From Wenyingzhuangia heitensis (GTDB lineage: Bacteria; Bacteroidota; Bacteroidia; Flavobacteriales; Flavobacteriaceae), in NCBI RefSeq assembly GCF_011762155.1, contig NZ_JAASQL010000002.1, positions 310,001 through 374,000 on the forward strand: DNA of 64,000 nucleotides, written 5' to 3'. Each line of letters starts with the position of its first letter. Within the stretch, counting starts at the first letter, position 1. The translations under genes were made by a program, and so were the position numbers. This document shows positions 35,646 to 45,302 of the stretch, in pieces. Below the pieces are notes generated by a model. That model ran no database searches, was not told the DNA's origin, and was given only the letters and a program-made list of their open reading frames with translations.

Positions 35646-36671
35646 ATGCTAAAAACAATAAGAAATATCTCTATAATACTATTATTGGTATCTTGTAATC
35701 ATGATGATTCTGAAATTATTTCTTATAACAATCCAGAACTAGAATTACACCTTCCAGAAGGTTTTCCGGAGCTCAACAATTCGTTTTTTGACAATAAACC
35801 CACAAAATATGGTGTGGAATTAGGAGAAAAGCTATTCTTTGAAAAAAAACTAAGTGCAGATAATAGTATTTCCTGTGCTAGTTGTCACATAAAAGCTCAT
35901 GCCTTTGCAGATACACATGCACAAGCTATTGGAATTAAAGGGAGAATAGGATTTAGGAACACACCACCAATTCAGAATTTGGCTTTTGTAAAATTTTACA
36001 ATTGGGACGGAAACAAACGTAGGTTAGAAGAACAACCTTTGGTGCCTATTATTACTCACGAAGAAATGGATTCGTCTATTTTAGAAGTGATAGGCAAACT
36101 TAAAACGGAAAAAGAATACCTAGATTTATTTCACCAAGCTTTTGGTGATGAGGAAATTACGGGGAATAGAATATACAATAGTATCGCTCAATATGAATAT
36201 ACATTGATTTCTTCCAATAGTAAATATGATCAAGTAAAAAGAAATGAAGGAACTTCTTTTACAGAGAGTGAAACAGAAGGATATCAGGTTTTTCAAGAAA
36301 AATGTATCACTTGTCACAGTACAGAATTGTTTACCGATCAGAGTTTTAGAAATATTGGTTTTCCTGTAAATCCAAATACAGATGAAGCGGGTCGTGCAAG
36401 AGTTACGGGAAATTTAGAGGATGTGATGAAGTTTAGAGTACCCACTTTACGAAATATAGAGGTAACAGCTCCATATGGTAGTTTTGGACAATTTGTTACA
36501 TTAAAAGAGCTTTTAGATTATCTAGATAATGGAGTGGTAGTAGCCGATAATTTAGATCCTATTTTAAAAAATAATGAAAATAAAATTCCTCTGTCTGAAG
36601 ATGAAAAACTGAATTTGATCTCATTTTTAAAAACGCTAACAGATGCTAAATTTTTAGAAATAAGTAATTAA
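35646..36671 (+). CDS. MbnH/MauG-like di-haem cytochrome c peroxidase-family lipoprotein, copy 2
   Basis: This 341-residue lipoprotein (Cys17, LVSC) has haem sites CASCH (77-81) and CITCH (220-224), and the inter-haem Trp in YNWDGNK (about 118-124). It shares the frame of copy 1 (PPIQNLAF, SSNSKYD, FRVPTLRN) with about 30 fewer residues. It closes the second module and is followed by a terminator. Its natural partner is expected to be the MbnP-like protein just upstream. Confidence 0.87.
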   Translation: MLKTIRNISIILLLVSCNHDDSEIISYNNPELELHLPEGFPELNNSFFDNKPTKYGVELGEKLFFEKKLSADNSISCASCHIKAHAFADTHAQAIGIKGRIGFRNTPPIQNLAFVKFYNWDGNKRRLEEQPLVPIITHEEMDSSILEVIGKLKTEKEYLDLFHQAFGDEEITGNRIYNSIAQYEYTLISSNSKYDQVKRNEGTSFTESETEGYQVFQEKCITCHSTELFTDQSFRNIGFPVNPNTDEAGRARVTGNLEDVMKFRVPTLRNIEVTAPYGSFGQFVTLKELLDYLDNGVVVADNLDPILKNNENKIPLSEDEKLNLISFLKTLTDAKFLEISN

Positions 36672-36698
36672 AAAATAGTGGAAAAGGAAAGAGAATTT

Positions 36699-36736
36699 TA
36701 AAACCGTTTTTGATTTATTTCAAAAGCGGTTTTTTT
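36699..36736 (+). terminator. Terminator of the MbnP/MbnH locus
   Basis: AAAACCGTTTTTG pairs with CAAAAGCGGTTTT (one bulge) and ends in a T run. Confidence 0.8.
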
Positions 36737-36802
36737 GTGATAAAAACCTTTTGAACTCCTGTTAAAATCCTATTTCTTTGCAAGAATAAAAAATAGTAGC
36801 TT

Positions 36803-39259
36803 TTGTTGTTTCAACCTTACTTTGTAGATGTTTTATTGCCACTTCCTTTAGAAAGGATGTTCACGTACCGTATTACGGAAGAAGAATATCATTTTTTAAA
36901 AACAGGAATGCGAGTGGCTGTTCCTTTTGGAAAAAGTAAAATATATACAGGAATTGTTTACAAATTACATGAGCAAGAACCAGAAGCGTATGAAGCCAAA
37001 GATATTTATCAAATTTTAGATGATACACCTGTTTTAAATGCTAGCCAACTAAAACATTGGGAATGGATTGCTACTTATTATATGTGTTCTTTGGGAGAGG
37101 TATTAAGAGCTGCATTTCCTTCTGTATTTTTACTAGAGAGCGAAACTATTGTATTGGCAAATCCTAATTTTGAGGAACCCAATAGTTTAACTCCCGATGC
37201 GTATTTAATTTATGAAGCATTACAACATCAATCCCAATTAACCATTGCTCAGGTAGTAAATATTTTGTCTAAAAAGAAAGTATTTCCCATTCTTAAAAGC
37301 ATGATTGATGTAGAAGCTATTCGTTTAAAAGAAGAAATATACGAACAATATCAACCTAAAATGGTTGCTTATATTCGTTTGGCTGATGCATGGGAAGATA
37401 AAGAAAAGTTACAAGAATTGTTAGATGTATTATCTCGATCGGAAAAACAAAGAACTTTGGTGATGCATTATTTTATGATCAAAGCCAAAGACCCATCTCC
37501 TATAAAAAAGAAAGAACTTTTAGAAACATCAGGAATTAGTGCTGCTGTTTGTAAAGGATTAGAAAATAAAGGAATTTTTGAAGCTTATGAAATTCAAACC
37601 GATAGAATTGTTTTTGACAAGGCAAGTCAGCAAATTCCAAATTTAAGTGACGATCAACAAAATGCATTTCATCAAATTAAAGAGTGTTTTACCTCTAAAG
37701 ATGTTTGTTTGTTTTATGGTGTTACCGGAAGTGGAAAAACAGAAGTATATGCTCACTTAATCAAAGAAGTAATTGCTACGGGGAAACAAGTGTTGTTTTT
37801 AGTGCCAGAAATTGCTTTAACCACCCAGTTAATTATTCGTTTGCAAAAGTTTTTTGGAGATGATTTAAGTGTGTATCATTCTAAATATTCTCAGAATGAA
37901 AGAGCAGAAGTTTGGAATCATATTTTAACAGGATCAGACAAAGCCAAAATTATTTTAGGAACTAGATCTGCTACTTTATTGCCATTTGCCAATTTAGGAA
38001 TGGTGATTGTAGATGAAGAACACGAGGCTTCTTACAAACAATTTGATCCTGCACCAAGATACAACGCTCGTGATGCTGCTATTGTATTGGCAAAAATTCA
38101 TAAAGCCACTATTTTACTTGGTTCTGCTACCCCAAGTTTAGAATCTTTTTACAATACCAAACTTAATAAATATGGATTGGTAACTTTAAATAGACGATTT
38201 GGGAATGTACAAATGCCTAAAATTCAGTTGATAGACATTAAAGAAAAGCATCGAAAAAAGCAGATGACAGGACATTTTTCTGATGTTTTGTTAAAAGAAA
38301 TAACAGAAGCTTTGGAATTGGGAGAGCAAGTAATTTTGTTTCAGAACAGACGTGGTTTTGCTCCGTTGTTAGAGTGTGAAACTTGTGGGGTAAGTCCACA
38401 ATGCCCTAATTGCGATGTAAGTTTAACAGAGCATAAATTTAAACAAGAATTACGTTGTCATTATTGCGGATATCATAGAGCCATTCCTAGACAATGTGAT
38501 GCTTGCGGAAGTACAGATTTAAATAGCAAAGGTTTTGGAACCGAACAAATAGAACAAGAATTGTTAACACTTTTCCCAAAACATAATATTGGTAGGTTAG
38601 ATTTAGATACTACAAGAGGAAAATACGGATATCAAAAAATAATAGAAGCTTTTCAACACAAAGAAATTGATATTTTGGTAGGTACTCAAATGTTATCAAA
38701 AGGATTAGATTTTAAAAACGTGAGTTTGGTAGGGGTTTTAAATGCAGATAATATGCTAAATTTTCCTGATTATAGAGCGCATGAACGTAGTTATCAAATG
38801 CTAACACAAGTATCGGGTAGGGCAGGACGTAGCCAAAAACAAGGAAACGTTTTTATTCAGACTTTTAATCCTTATCACCAAATATTACAGCAAGTAACCA
38901 CTAGTAGTTATGAGCAAATGTATGATGAACAAATAACAGATAGACGAAACTTTTTTTATCCTCCTTACTATAGAGTCATTCAGATTACCCTAAAACACAA
39001 AGATTTTAATTTGTTAAATGATGGGGCAGAATGGTTAGGGAAATCTCTTAAAAATAGCTTTGGAAAAAACTTACTAGGACCTACGGCACCATCGGTAGCT
39101 AGAGTAAGAAATCAATATATTAAGCAAATAATTATTAAAATACCTCCCAAACAATCGGTACCTGCTACCAAAGAATACATTAAAAAAGTAAGAACCATGT
39201 TTGAGTCTATTGGGAAATTTAGAGCCATTAGAATTAATATGGATGTAGATGCGTATTAA
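36803..39259 (+). CDS. priA: Primosomal protein N' (PriA helicase)
   Basis: This 818-residue DNA helicase restarts stalled replication forks. An N-terminal DNA-binding domain begins FVDVLLPLPLERMFTY, Walker A is GVTGSGKTE (about 306) and the DEAH-type box is VDEEHEASYKQ. Two zinc-binding Cys sets follow (CETCGVSPQCPNC, CHYCGYH, CDACG). No ATG is available: an in-frame stop lies at 36797-36799, so translation must start at TTG 36803 or 36806. Confidence 0.96.
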   Translation: MLFQPYFVDVLLPLPLERMFTYRITEEEYHFLKTGMRVAVPFGKSKIYTGIVYKLHEQEPEAYEAKDIYQILDDTPVLNASQLKHWEWIATYYMCSLGEVLRAAFPSVFLLESETIVLANPNFEEPNSLTPDAYLIYEALQHQSQLTIAQVVNILSKKKVFPILKSMIDVEAIRLKEEIYEQYQPKMVAYIRLADAWEDKEKLQELLDVLSRSEKQRTLVMHYFMIKAKDPSPIKKKELLETSGISAAVCKGLENKGIFEAYEIQTDRIVFDKASQQIPNLSDDQQNAFHQIKECFTSKDVCLFYGVTGSGKTEVYAHLIKEVIATGKQVLFLVPEIALTTQLIIRLQKFFGDDLSVYHSKYSQNERAEVWNHILTGSDKAKIILGTRSATLLPFANLGMVIVDEEHEASYKQFDPAPRYNARDAAIVLAKIHKATILLGSATPSLESFYNTKLNKYGLVTLNRRFGNVQMPKIQLIDIKEKHRKKQMTGHFSDVLLKEITEALELGEQVILFQNRRGFAPLLECETCGVSPQCPNCDVSLTEHKFKQELRCHYCGYHRAIPRQCDACGSTDLNSKGFGTEQIEQELLTLFPKHNIGRLDLDTTRGKYGYQKIIEAFQHKEIDILVGTQMLSKGLDFKNVSLVGVLNADNMLNFPDYRAHERSYQMLTQVSGRAGRSQKQGNVFIQTFNPYHQILQQVTTSSYEQMYDEQITDRRNFFYPPYYRVIQITLKHKDFNLLNDGAEWLGKSLKNSFGKNLLGPTAPSVARVRNQYIKQIIIKIPPKQSVPATKEYIKKVRTMFESIGKFRAIRINMDVDAY

Positions 39260-39260
39260 A

Positions 39261-39287
39261 AAAGCTCTACGTTTCCGTAGAGCTTTT
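39261..39287. terminator. Bidirectional terminator between priA and the convergent gene
   Basis: AAAGCTCTACG pairs with CGTAGAGCTTT around a 4-base loop, two bases after the priA stop. A/T runs on both sides allow use in both directions. Confidence 0.85.
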
Positions 39288-39292
39288 AGTAT

Positions 39293-39769
39293 TTAAAGTA
39301 GGTGGTTTATTTCTTTGACCCATTTTTTTGCCAATTGATATTCTCCTCTAAGTTCTGCATCTTCTTCATGATACATTTCTAATTTTAGGATAGTTTCATT
39401 TTTTTGAATAGGTGTAAGAACAAGTTCTATTTTTTCCAAAACTACATTGTCCTTTTTAGGATTTAATAAGGGTTTGTTGGTGCTAACCATTTCACATTTT
39501 TTAAATAAGGACAAGTCTATAAACTGTTCTAAGGTTTGCTCTTTTTTAGATTTTAAAAAGAACAAGAATTGTTTGTTTGTGTCTAAACCTATGGTAATAT
39601 TGTTACAATGCTCGTGTATATTTATAGCACCTTTGTGTTCTAGGGCTTTGTTTTCTAGTAATTGTAATATTTCTTTTTCTTTTTTTGCGTTTTTTCGGGA
39701 CATGATTACAAAAGGAGTTATACAGATAAAAAGTATAATCCCCACAGTAATGAAATTTTCTAAATCCAT
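39293..39769 (-). CDS. Membrane-anchored protein of unknown function
   Basis: This 158-residue protein has one N-terminal hydrophobic helix (about residues 6-24), a Lys-rich stretch, and a soluble alpha/beta tail. I recognise no family. It converges on priA and shares its terminator. Confidence 0.6.
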   Translation of the reverse strand: MDLENFITVGIILFICITPFVIMSRKNAKKEKEILQLLENKALEHKGAINIHEHCNNITIGLDTNKQFLFFLKSKKEQTLEQFIDLSLFKKCEMVSTNKPLLNPKKDNVVLEKIELVLTPIQKNETILKLEMYHEEDAELRGEYQLAKKWVKEINHLL

Positions 39770-39864
39770 TATATAAGTTTTAAATTGATGTTCTACGATG
39801 TTGTAAAGTGTGTTTTTTAATCAAGATAAATTGATCAAAAACGATTTGAGAAAAACATGAAAAA

Positions 39865-40230
39865 TCACCAAAAATATTGGAAAGGAAACATTAGGTCTAG
39901 CTTTTTGTACCGAATGAGTACATTTCTAGTAAAATAAGTGTATTGAGCAAGTTGTATGTAAAACAACTGCTTATAGTTGTAGAGTATCGCTGCTAGTTCT
40001 GTGACATTGTCTTTAAAACTAGGAACGGGAAAAGAAGTAGGATTGCTAACTATGTTTTCTAACGAAGTGGTAGGGCAAAAAAGTTTTACAGAAAATCCTA
40101 AAACAATTTCATCTTGCGAAATAGTTTTGTATGCCCTATTATTTACAGAAACAGTGGGTTTGTGCACAGCACTTATGGCAAAGCAATAAAGTACTGTGAA
40201 TAGTATAATGTGTAAAACCTTATTTTTCAC
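39865..40230 (-). CDS. Exported hypothetical protein
   Basis: This 121-residue protein has a plausible signal or anchor (KVLHIILFTVLYCFAISAV) and a mature part without cysteine pairs or known motifs. It is separated from the AI-2E gene by 28 bases on the same strand. A plus-strand frame at 40001-40189 overlaps it but lacks features. Confidence 0.55.
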   Translation of the reverse strand: MKNKVLHIILFTVLYCFAISAVHKPTVSVNNRAYKTISQDEIVLGFSVKLFCPTTSLENIVSNPTSFPVPSFKDNVTELAAILYNYKQLFYIQLAQYTYFTRNVLIRYKKLDLMFPFQYFW

Positions 40231-40258
40231 TACGCAAATATAGACAAGTTAGGAGATA

Positions 40259-41278
40259 TTAAGACGTAGAAGTATCATTTCCGTATTCATTTTTATAAAT
40301 AAGAATAAGAACAAAAAATAAACTCACTAGTAAAGGTCCAAAAATCAATCCAATAAAACCAAAAAGAGGAATTCCAATAATAACTCCAAACAAAGTAATT
40401 AATGGATGTACATTATCTAGCTTTTGAAGTACAAATAAGCGAATTAAATTGTCTGTAGCACCTACAAAAATAATTCCATAAGCTAAAATACCCCAAGCAT
40501 TAAATACATCACCATTAGAGTAGGTAAGTAAAAATAAGGGAATGGTACCTAGCATACTTCCTATAAAAGGAATCATGGAACCAATAGTTACAATAACAGC
40601 CCAAAAGAAAGGGTTTTCTGCTTTAAAAATTAAAAATCCAACCAAAGAGACCAAGCCCTGAGCTATTGCCACCAAAGGTATTCCTAGGGCATTGGCTTTT
40701 ACCATAGCAGTTGTTTCTTGTTCTAATAGCTGATAGTTTTTCTTTTTTAGAGGAATGTATTTATAAATAGCAGTGTTTAGTTTGTTGTAATTAATCAACA
40801 TAAAATAGAGCAAAAAATACATGATAGCAATACTCATTACGGTGGTAAAAGTTCCTCCAATAAAGTTTTGCAAATAATCGGATAAGGATTTAGAAACTTC
40901 AGAAGTGTTTATAGTAGAGGCCAAATCAAATCCAACATATTTTTCTAATTGATTCAGATTTTGTTTTACACTTTCTATAATTTCTTCAGAATTTTCAGAA
41001 GCTTTTTTAATTTTATTTCCTAACATTAAAAAGACTCCCATAATGGGTAAAAGAATAACTAGAAAAGAAGTTCCCATTAGAAAAAAAGCTGAAATATTAA
41101 CTTTCCAACCTTTGTCTACTAATTTTGTCATCAACTTTTTTAAAAGAACATACAATGTTACCGCTCCTAGTATTCCTGATAAATAAGGAGTTGTCTCACT
41201 AAAAATAAGAGTTCCAATAGTTAGTATTAAAATTAAGACAAATAGTTGTCTAATTATTTGAGATGAGATTGTTTTCAT
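40259..41278 (-). CDS. AI-2E family transporter
   Basis: This 339-residue inner-membrane protein has about eight hydrophobic segments and the family core (IPFIGSMLGTIPLF, GNVHPLITLFGVIIGIPLFGFIGLIFGPLLVSL-type C-terminus). Members export autoinducer-2 or unrelated small molecules and ions such as sodium/proton; the substrate here is not known. The upstream gene, a frameshifted Rho_N-like gene, ends two bases before its start codon. Confidence 0.88.
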   Translation of the reverse strand: MKTISSQIIRQLFVLILILTIGTLIFSETTPYLSGILGAVTLYVLLKKLMTKLVDKGWKVNISAFFLMGTSFLVILLPIMGVFLMLGNKIKKASENSEEIIESVKQNLNQLEKYVGFDLASTINTSEVSKSLSDYLQNFIGGTFTTVMSIAIMYFLLYFMLINYNKLNTAIYKYIPLKKKNYQLLEQETTAMVKANALGIPLVAIAQGLVSLVGFLIFKAENPFFWAVIVTIGSMIPFIGSMLGTIPLFLLTYSNGDVFNAWGILAYGIIFVGATDNLIRLFVLQKLDNVHPLITLFGVIIGIPLFGFIGLIFGPLLVSLFFVLILIYKNEYGNDTSTS

Positions 41279-41280
41279 TT

Positions 41281-41524
41281 TTAGTTATTTCTTAATGCTT
41301 TAATTAATTCATCCTTGTTCAATTTAGATCTTCCTTCTAAATTAATTTCTTTCTTGGGCTTTGTTATACAATTCTTCTTTTGTCCATTCTTCATAAGGTT
41401 TGGCTTTTCCACCTTTTTTGCCCGAATTTGGAGTGTTGGCAATTCTGGCAGATTTTTCTTTGCTATACCCCTTGTCTTTTAAAGCTTGATATTGCTCTTC
41501 GTTTTGTATTCTTGGTTTGTCCAT
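41281..41524 (-). pseudogene. Small Rho_N-like protein gene with a frameshift
   Basis: The intact frame (starting at MDKPRIQNEE, 41524) gives KDKGYSKEKSARIANTPNSG and EWTKEELYNKAQERN, then stops at 41342-41344. Shifting by one base after KAQE continues as EINLEGRSKLNKDELIKALR plus NN and stops at 41281. This is the normal ending of this family of short basic Rho-termination-factor-N-like proteins. One extra A in the CAAGAAAGAAATT stretch accounts for the break. It could be a real loss, programmed slippage or a sequencing error. Confidence 0.7.
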
Positions 41525-41709
41525 ATTTTTTTTAGTTAAAGATATCAATAAGAATACTTAGATTATGTGATGTAATTCTAAACTTTAGTTGATTAAAATC
41601 ACCTTAATGATATTGTTTAATGTTTTGATTGGTAGTTTTTTAACGAGTACTAGCACTCTATTTAAACTGAACATACTTATAATCTTTAATTAATAAGGGG
41701 GAAAAGATT

Positions 41710-41717
41710 TACTTTTG
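41710..41717 (+). promoter_or_regulatory. -7 element for the first sulfatase (TACTTTTG)
   Basis: TACTTTTG fits TAnnTTTG and lies 37 bases before the ATG at 41755. Confidence 0.45.
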
Positions 41718-41754
41718 TGTGGGGTAAAAAGAATCAATATTTAAATAAATAATA

Positions 41755-43593
41755 ATGAGAAGTAAATTAATGACTATTTTGTTTTGTGTTTGCTGTATAA
41801 CTTTATCAAAAGCACAAAAAAAAACAAACATTTTATGGATTATTACCGATGATCATAGAGTAGATGCTTTACAGTGTTATAACAAAGCAACTACAGGAAA
41901 AAAATATAGTAAATTAGGATACGTATCTTCTCCTAATATAGATAAGCTAGCTAAAGAGGGAGTTATGTTTGTAAATGCTTACACAAACTCTCCTGTATGT
42001 GGACCTTCTAGAGGGTCTATGTTAAGTGGTCGTTATCCTTTTAGAAACGGGCATTATCAATTTGAGCAAACACATCAAGAGCCCGATTTTGTTAAACCTT
42101 CTGTGCCACAAACGTTAAGAAAAAACGGATATACAACCTCTTCTTTTGGAAAAGATGGTGCTTATATTTTTGATTGGGGACCAGGTCAAACTTTTAGAGA
42201 TCCAGGACATTATGATTACAAAGTAAGTTTTAAACATGATTTGCAAAAAAATGACATAGGTGATTATTGGGGACAGCCGGCTTACGTTCCTGGTACTTGG
42301 AAATTTATTGGGAATGAAGAAAGAATAAAAACTCCTGATGGAAAGGTAGTAAGCTATTTATTGAATAAGAAAAAAGGTTTGGGAGCTGTAAGCAAAGAAG
42401 ATTTGCAGAAAAGAAAAGAGATGGAAAAAAAGTACGAAATTTTACGTTCGTACACTAGAAGTGGAAATAAGGAGTTGATTATTGGTGGTGAAAACCCAAT
42501 GCCAGCAGGACAAACTATTGATGGAAAAATTGTAGAAGAGTTTAAGTTGTTTTTACAAAATCAAAACACAACATTTACAAACACTTATGGTAAAACTAAA
42601 AAAGGAGTAAATAGTAATAAACCGTTAATGACTCATTTAGGGTTTCACTTACCACACACACCTGTGTTGCCACCCAAAGAATTTAGAGATAAATTTAAAA
42701 ACAAAAAATACAAAGTTCCTGCATTTAGCGAAAAGGAAAAAGCAACGTTTACTCCTCAGTTAAAAAAGTTATATAACAACTTAAATATGACTAAAATGAC
42801 TGATAAAGAAAAGCAACAAGCCATACAAGATTACTATGCTTTTTGTGCTTATGGAGATGCTTTAATTGGGGATGCCGTAGATACTTTTAAAGAATATTGT
42901 AAAAAGAACAATCAAGAATATTTAATATTGTTTGTAGTGGGAGATCATGGTTGGCATTTAGGTGAGCAAGGAATAGAGGCTAAATTTGGCCCTTGGGGTA
43001 AATCTACCAAAGGAGCTGTTCTTGTAGTATCATCTGACAAAAACAAAGTACCAGAGAATGTAGTAAGTACAGATTTGGTTGAATATGTAGATGCAGCTGC
43101 CACTATTTTAGAAACGGCAGGAGTTCCTATTAACAACAAAGAATATGATTATTTAGATGGTGTTAATTTGCACAAGTTGATTGATGGAACAGCTGAAAAA
43201 CGTGATTATATTGTTGGAGAAACCAATGTGATTGTTGGGCATAGAGCTTATTTACGTTCTAATGATTTTGCCTTTTCTATGAAAACAAGACCTACGAATT
43301 ACAAAAAACTAATTCCGAACAAAAACATTAAATGGGCTTTAAATTGTCCTGTAGAACAAGCAGAACTTGTTTTGTATGATTTAAATAAAGATCCGCTAGA
43401 ACGTAACAATGTAGCTGCTGATAAAAAGTATAGAAAATTAGCAGCTTGGTTTAGAACTAAATTAGGAAATGTAGTTTTGGGAGATGGTAGAGTAGAGTGT
43501 GACTGGTCTAAAGCCAATAGTTACAGCATTACTAATTTTGCCCAAGGAGCTCATGACGGAAAACTAAACATTCCCAAAGAGTTATTACCTTAA
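41755..43593 (+). CDS. Secreted formylglycine-dependent sulfatase (S1 family)
   Basis: This 612-residue protein has a signal peptide (cleavage near SKAQ), the metal-binding ITDDHR segment at about 30-35, and the catalytic C-G-P-S-R motif at residues 82-86, whose Cys must be oxidised to formylglycine. VGDHGWHLGEQG holds further metal ligands. It should remove sulfate esters from a polysaccharide. Its neighbour is a GH16 gene on the opposite strand. The subfamily and position of the sulfate cannot be read here. Confidence 0.92.
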   Translation: MRSKLMTILFCVCCITLSKAQKKTNILWIITDDHRVDALQCYNKATTGKKYSKLGYVSSPNIDKLAKEGVMFVNAYTNSPVCGPSRGSMLSGRYPFRNGHYQFEQTHQEPDFVKPSVPQTLRKNGYTTSSFGKDGAYIFDWGPGQTFRDPGHYDYKVSFKHDLQKNDIGDYWGQPAYVPGTWKFIGNEERIKTPDGKVVSYLLNKKKGLGAVSKEDLQKRKEMEKKYEILRSYTRSGNKELIIGGENPMPAGQTIDGKIVEEFKLFLQNQNTTFTNTYGKTKKGVNSNKPLMTHLGFHLPHTPVLPPKEFRDKFKNKKYKVPAFSEKEKATFTPQLKKLYNNLNMTKMTDKEKQQAIQDYYAFCAYGDALIGDAVDTFKEYCKKNNQEYLILFVVGDHGWHLGEQGIEAKFGPWGKSTKGAVLVVSSDKNKVPENVVSTDLVEYVDAAATILETAGVPINNKEYDYLDGVNLHKLIDGTAEKRDYIVGETNVIVGHRAYLRSNDFAFSMKTRPTNYKKLIPNKNIKWALNCPVEQAELVLYDLNKDPLERNNVAADKKYRKLAAWFRTKLGNVVLGDGRVECDWSKANSYSITNFAQGAHDGKLNIPKELLP

Positions 43594-43598
43594 AAAAC

Positions 43599-43632
43599 AA
43601 AAAGCATTTACTGTAAAGTAAATGCTTTTTTT
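43599..43632. terminator. Terminator between convergent sulfatase and GH16 genes
   Basis: AAAAGCATTTA pairs with TAAATGCTTTT and ends in a T run on the plus strand. Confidence 0.8.
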
Positions 43633-43649
43633 ATACGCTAGTTTTAAAT

Positions 43650-45302
43650 TTATTTTACAATAAACTTTTGGTTGTAGGTTTGCGTTTCTGTTTCCACTTT
43701 TAAAATATAAACTCCTTTTAATTGAGAAGTATTTATTGTAGTAGTAGTAGTATTTGTTTCTATATGCTTTACAAGGTTTCCATAAACATTATAAATAGCT
43801 AGTTTAGTGTTCCCGCTATTGGTTCCTAAATAGACTGTTAATTCATTCCCTTTAGTCACTGGATTTGGGCTAATATTAAAAGAGGTATTCTCTTCTGTTT
43901 TAAAATTATTAGCTGTAATAGTTTGTATTTCTTCTGATGGAGTTTGAGTAACTAAAGTACCTGTATTTACATCTATAAATTGCCATTGTGTCCAGTTTCC
44001 TCCATAAGTATTAGGTCTTTGTTGTAATTTACTGTAATCATTATCGTTTTCAGGTCTAAAATACATTCCAGTGGCTTTATTCTCTAAATAAAAATAGTTT
44101 CCAGTCGCACTTGTCGAAACCTTTTTAAATTTGGTAAAGTCTCCTGTATAACTATCAGGTACTTGAATCATTGGAGTTCCATCAGCATCTGAAGTAATAG
44201 AGGTATTATCACTTTTGGGACGGAAATATTTTCCATTATCTGTATTTACTAAGTAAAAGTAATTATTACCAGCATCTACCATTTTCCATTTTGTTGGTGC
44301 TCCAGACCAAGAATAAGGAACTTGTTCAATGTTTGTAAAATCTGTAGCTCCATTAGTACGTATTTTTTTACCCGTTTCTTTGTTTTTAATAAAAAACTCT
44401 TTGCTTTCTAATTTCCAAGTTCTAACCCAATCCACATACATGGTGTTTATGTTGTTGTTGGTTAAATCATTTTGGTTTGCTAGTCCACCAATCCAATCAG
44501 CATCAGTTGTCCATAAATCCCAAATAATATTTAAATCTCTAGTAAATTCACGTTCATAACTGTTACCGTCTAAGTGGTCACCCACATAAATACTACCCGC
44601 AGGTTCACCATCTAAATAAAATTGAACATTTTTAGAATCAGACCAGTAAGCTCCAAAAACATGAAACTCTTCATTCCATTTGGTTCCTTTAAGAGGATTG
44701 TTTGAAGATAGGTTTCTGTTGTCAAAGTTTCCGTGTTTACGAACTGTTTGAGGAGTTTTGTTTTCATCGGCTTGAAAATATTGAGAATTCATTCTCCAAG
44801 GAAAATCAGGATCACATCCACAAGTTGGTGCTGCATTGTTTTCAATAATATCAATTTCATCACGATTGTTGATGTCTCCATTGTTTAACCAATAAGTAGT
44901 ATACGCAGAAATATTAGAAGAACGTATGCGACTTTCTGTATACATAGGATAGCTAATTTTTTCTTTAGACATGATTCTTGCGGATCTAAACCATCTTTCA
45001 GCACCTTGATCTAGTGTTGCTCTAATCCAAAGATATCCATCCCATTCTCCTGAATTCGCATTGTCTGCAGTCATTTCTACAGGAATATCGTAATTCCAAG
45101 TAGATTTTGTCCATTTGTTAGAGTCTAGCGAATTGTCGTTAAATTCATCTGTTAAATTATCAACCTTTATCCATTTTTTTCCAAAAGGTTTTGGGTCTGA
45201 ACTAAAGGTAGGATTGTTTTGTGCATTTACAACTTGTGTAACTACAAATGCAAGGATTAGTAATAGTGTAATTTTTCTTTTAAAAAACTGACGTTTTTTC
45301 AT
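43650..45302 (-). CDS. GH16 beta-agarase/porphyranase-like enzyme with T9SS signal
   Basis: This 550-residue protein has a signal peptide (cleavage near VNAQ), a GH16 domain (about 45-305) with catalytic ExDxxE as E149-I-D151-I-I-E154, and three beta-trefoil-like repeats (about 308-455, for example GKYFRPKSDN and GMYFRPENDN) that may bind galactan. A type A T9SS domain (ISPNPVTKG ... KFIVK) ends it. The loops around the cleft suggest the red-algal galactanases (agarase or porphyranase subfamilies) rather than laminarinase; the exact linkage is not readable. Nearby sulfatases and GH117 support this. Confidence 0.87.
   Translation of the reverse strand: MKKRQFFKRKITLLLILAFVVTQVVNAQNNPTFSSDPKPFGKKWIKVDNLTDEFNDNSLDSNKWTKSTWNYDIPVEMTADNANSGEWDGYLWIRATLDQGAERWFRSARIMSKEKISYPMYTESRIRSSNISAYTTYWLNNGDINNRDEIDIIENNAAPTCGCDPDFPWRMNSQYFQADENKTPQTVRKHGNFDNRNLSSNNPLKGTKWNEEFHVFGAYWSDSKNVQFYLDGEPAGSIYVGDHLDGNSYEREFTRDLNIIWDLWTTDADWIGGLANQNDLTNNNINTMYVDWVRTWKLESKEFFIKNKETGKKIRTNGATDFTNIEQVPYSWSGAPTKWKMVDAGNNYFYLVNTDNGKYFRPKSDNTSITSDADGTPMIQVPDSYTGDFTKFKKVSTSATGNYFYLENKATGMYFRPENDNDYSKLQQRPNTYGGNWTQWQFIDVNTGTLVTQTPSEEIQTITANNFKTEENTSFNISPNPVTKGNELTVYLGTNSGNTKLAIYNVYGNLVKHIETNTTTTTINTSQLKGVYILKVETETQTYNQKFIVK

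Noticed and set aside
40001-40189. Plus-strand 62-residue frame
   Set aside because: It overlaps the exported hypothetical gene at 39865-40230, which has a signal-like start and a natural place beside the AI-2E gene. The plus-strand frame has neither.
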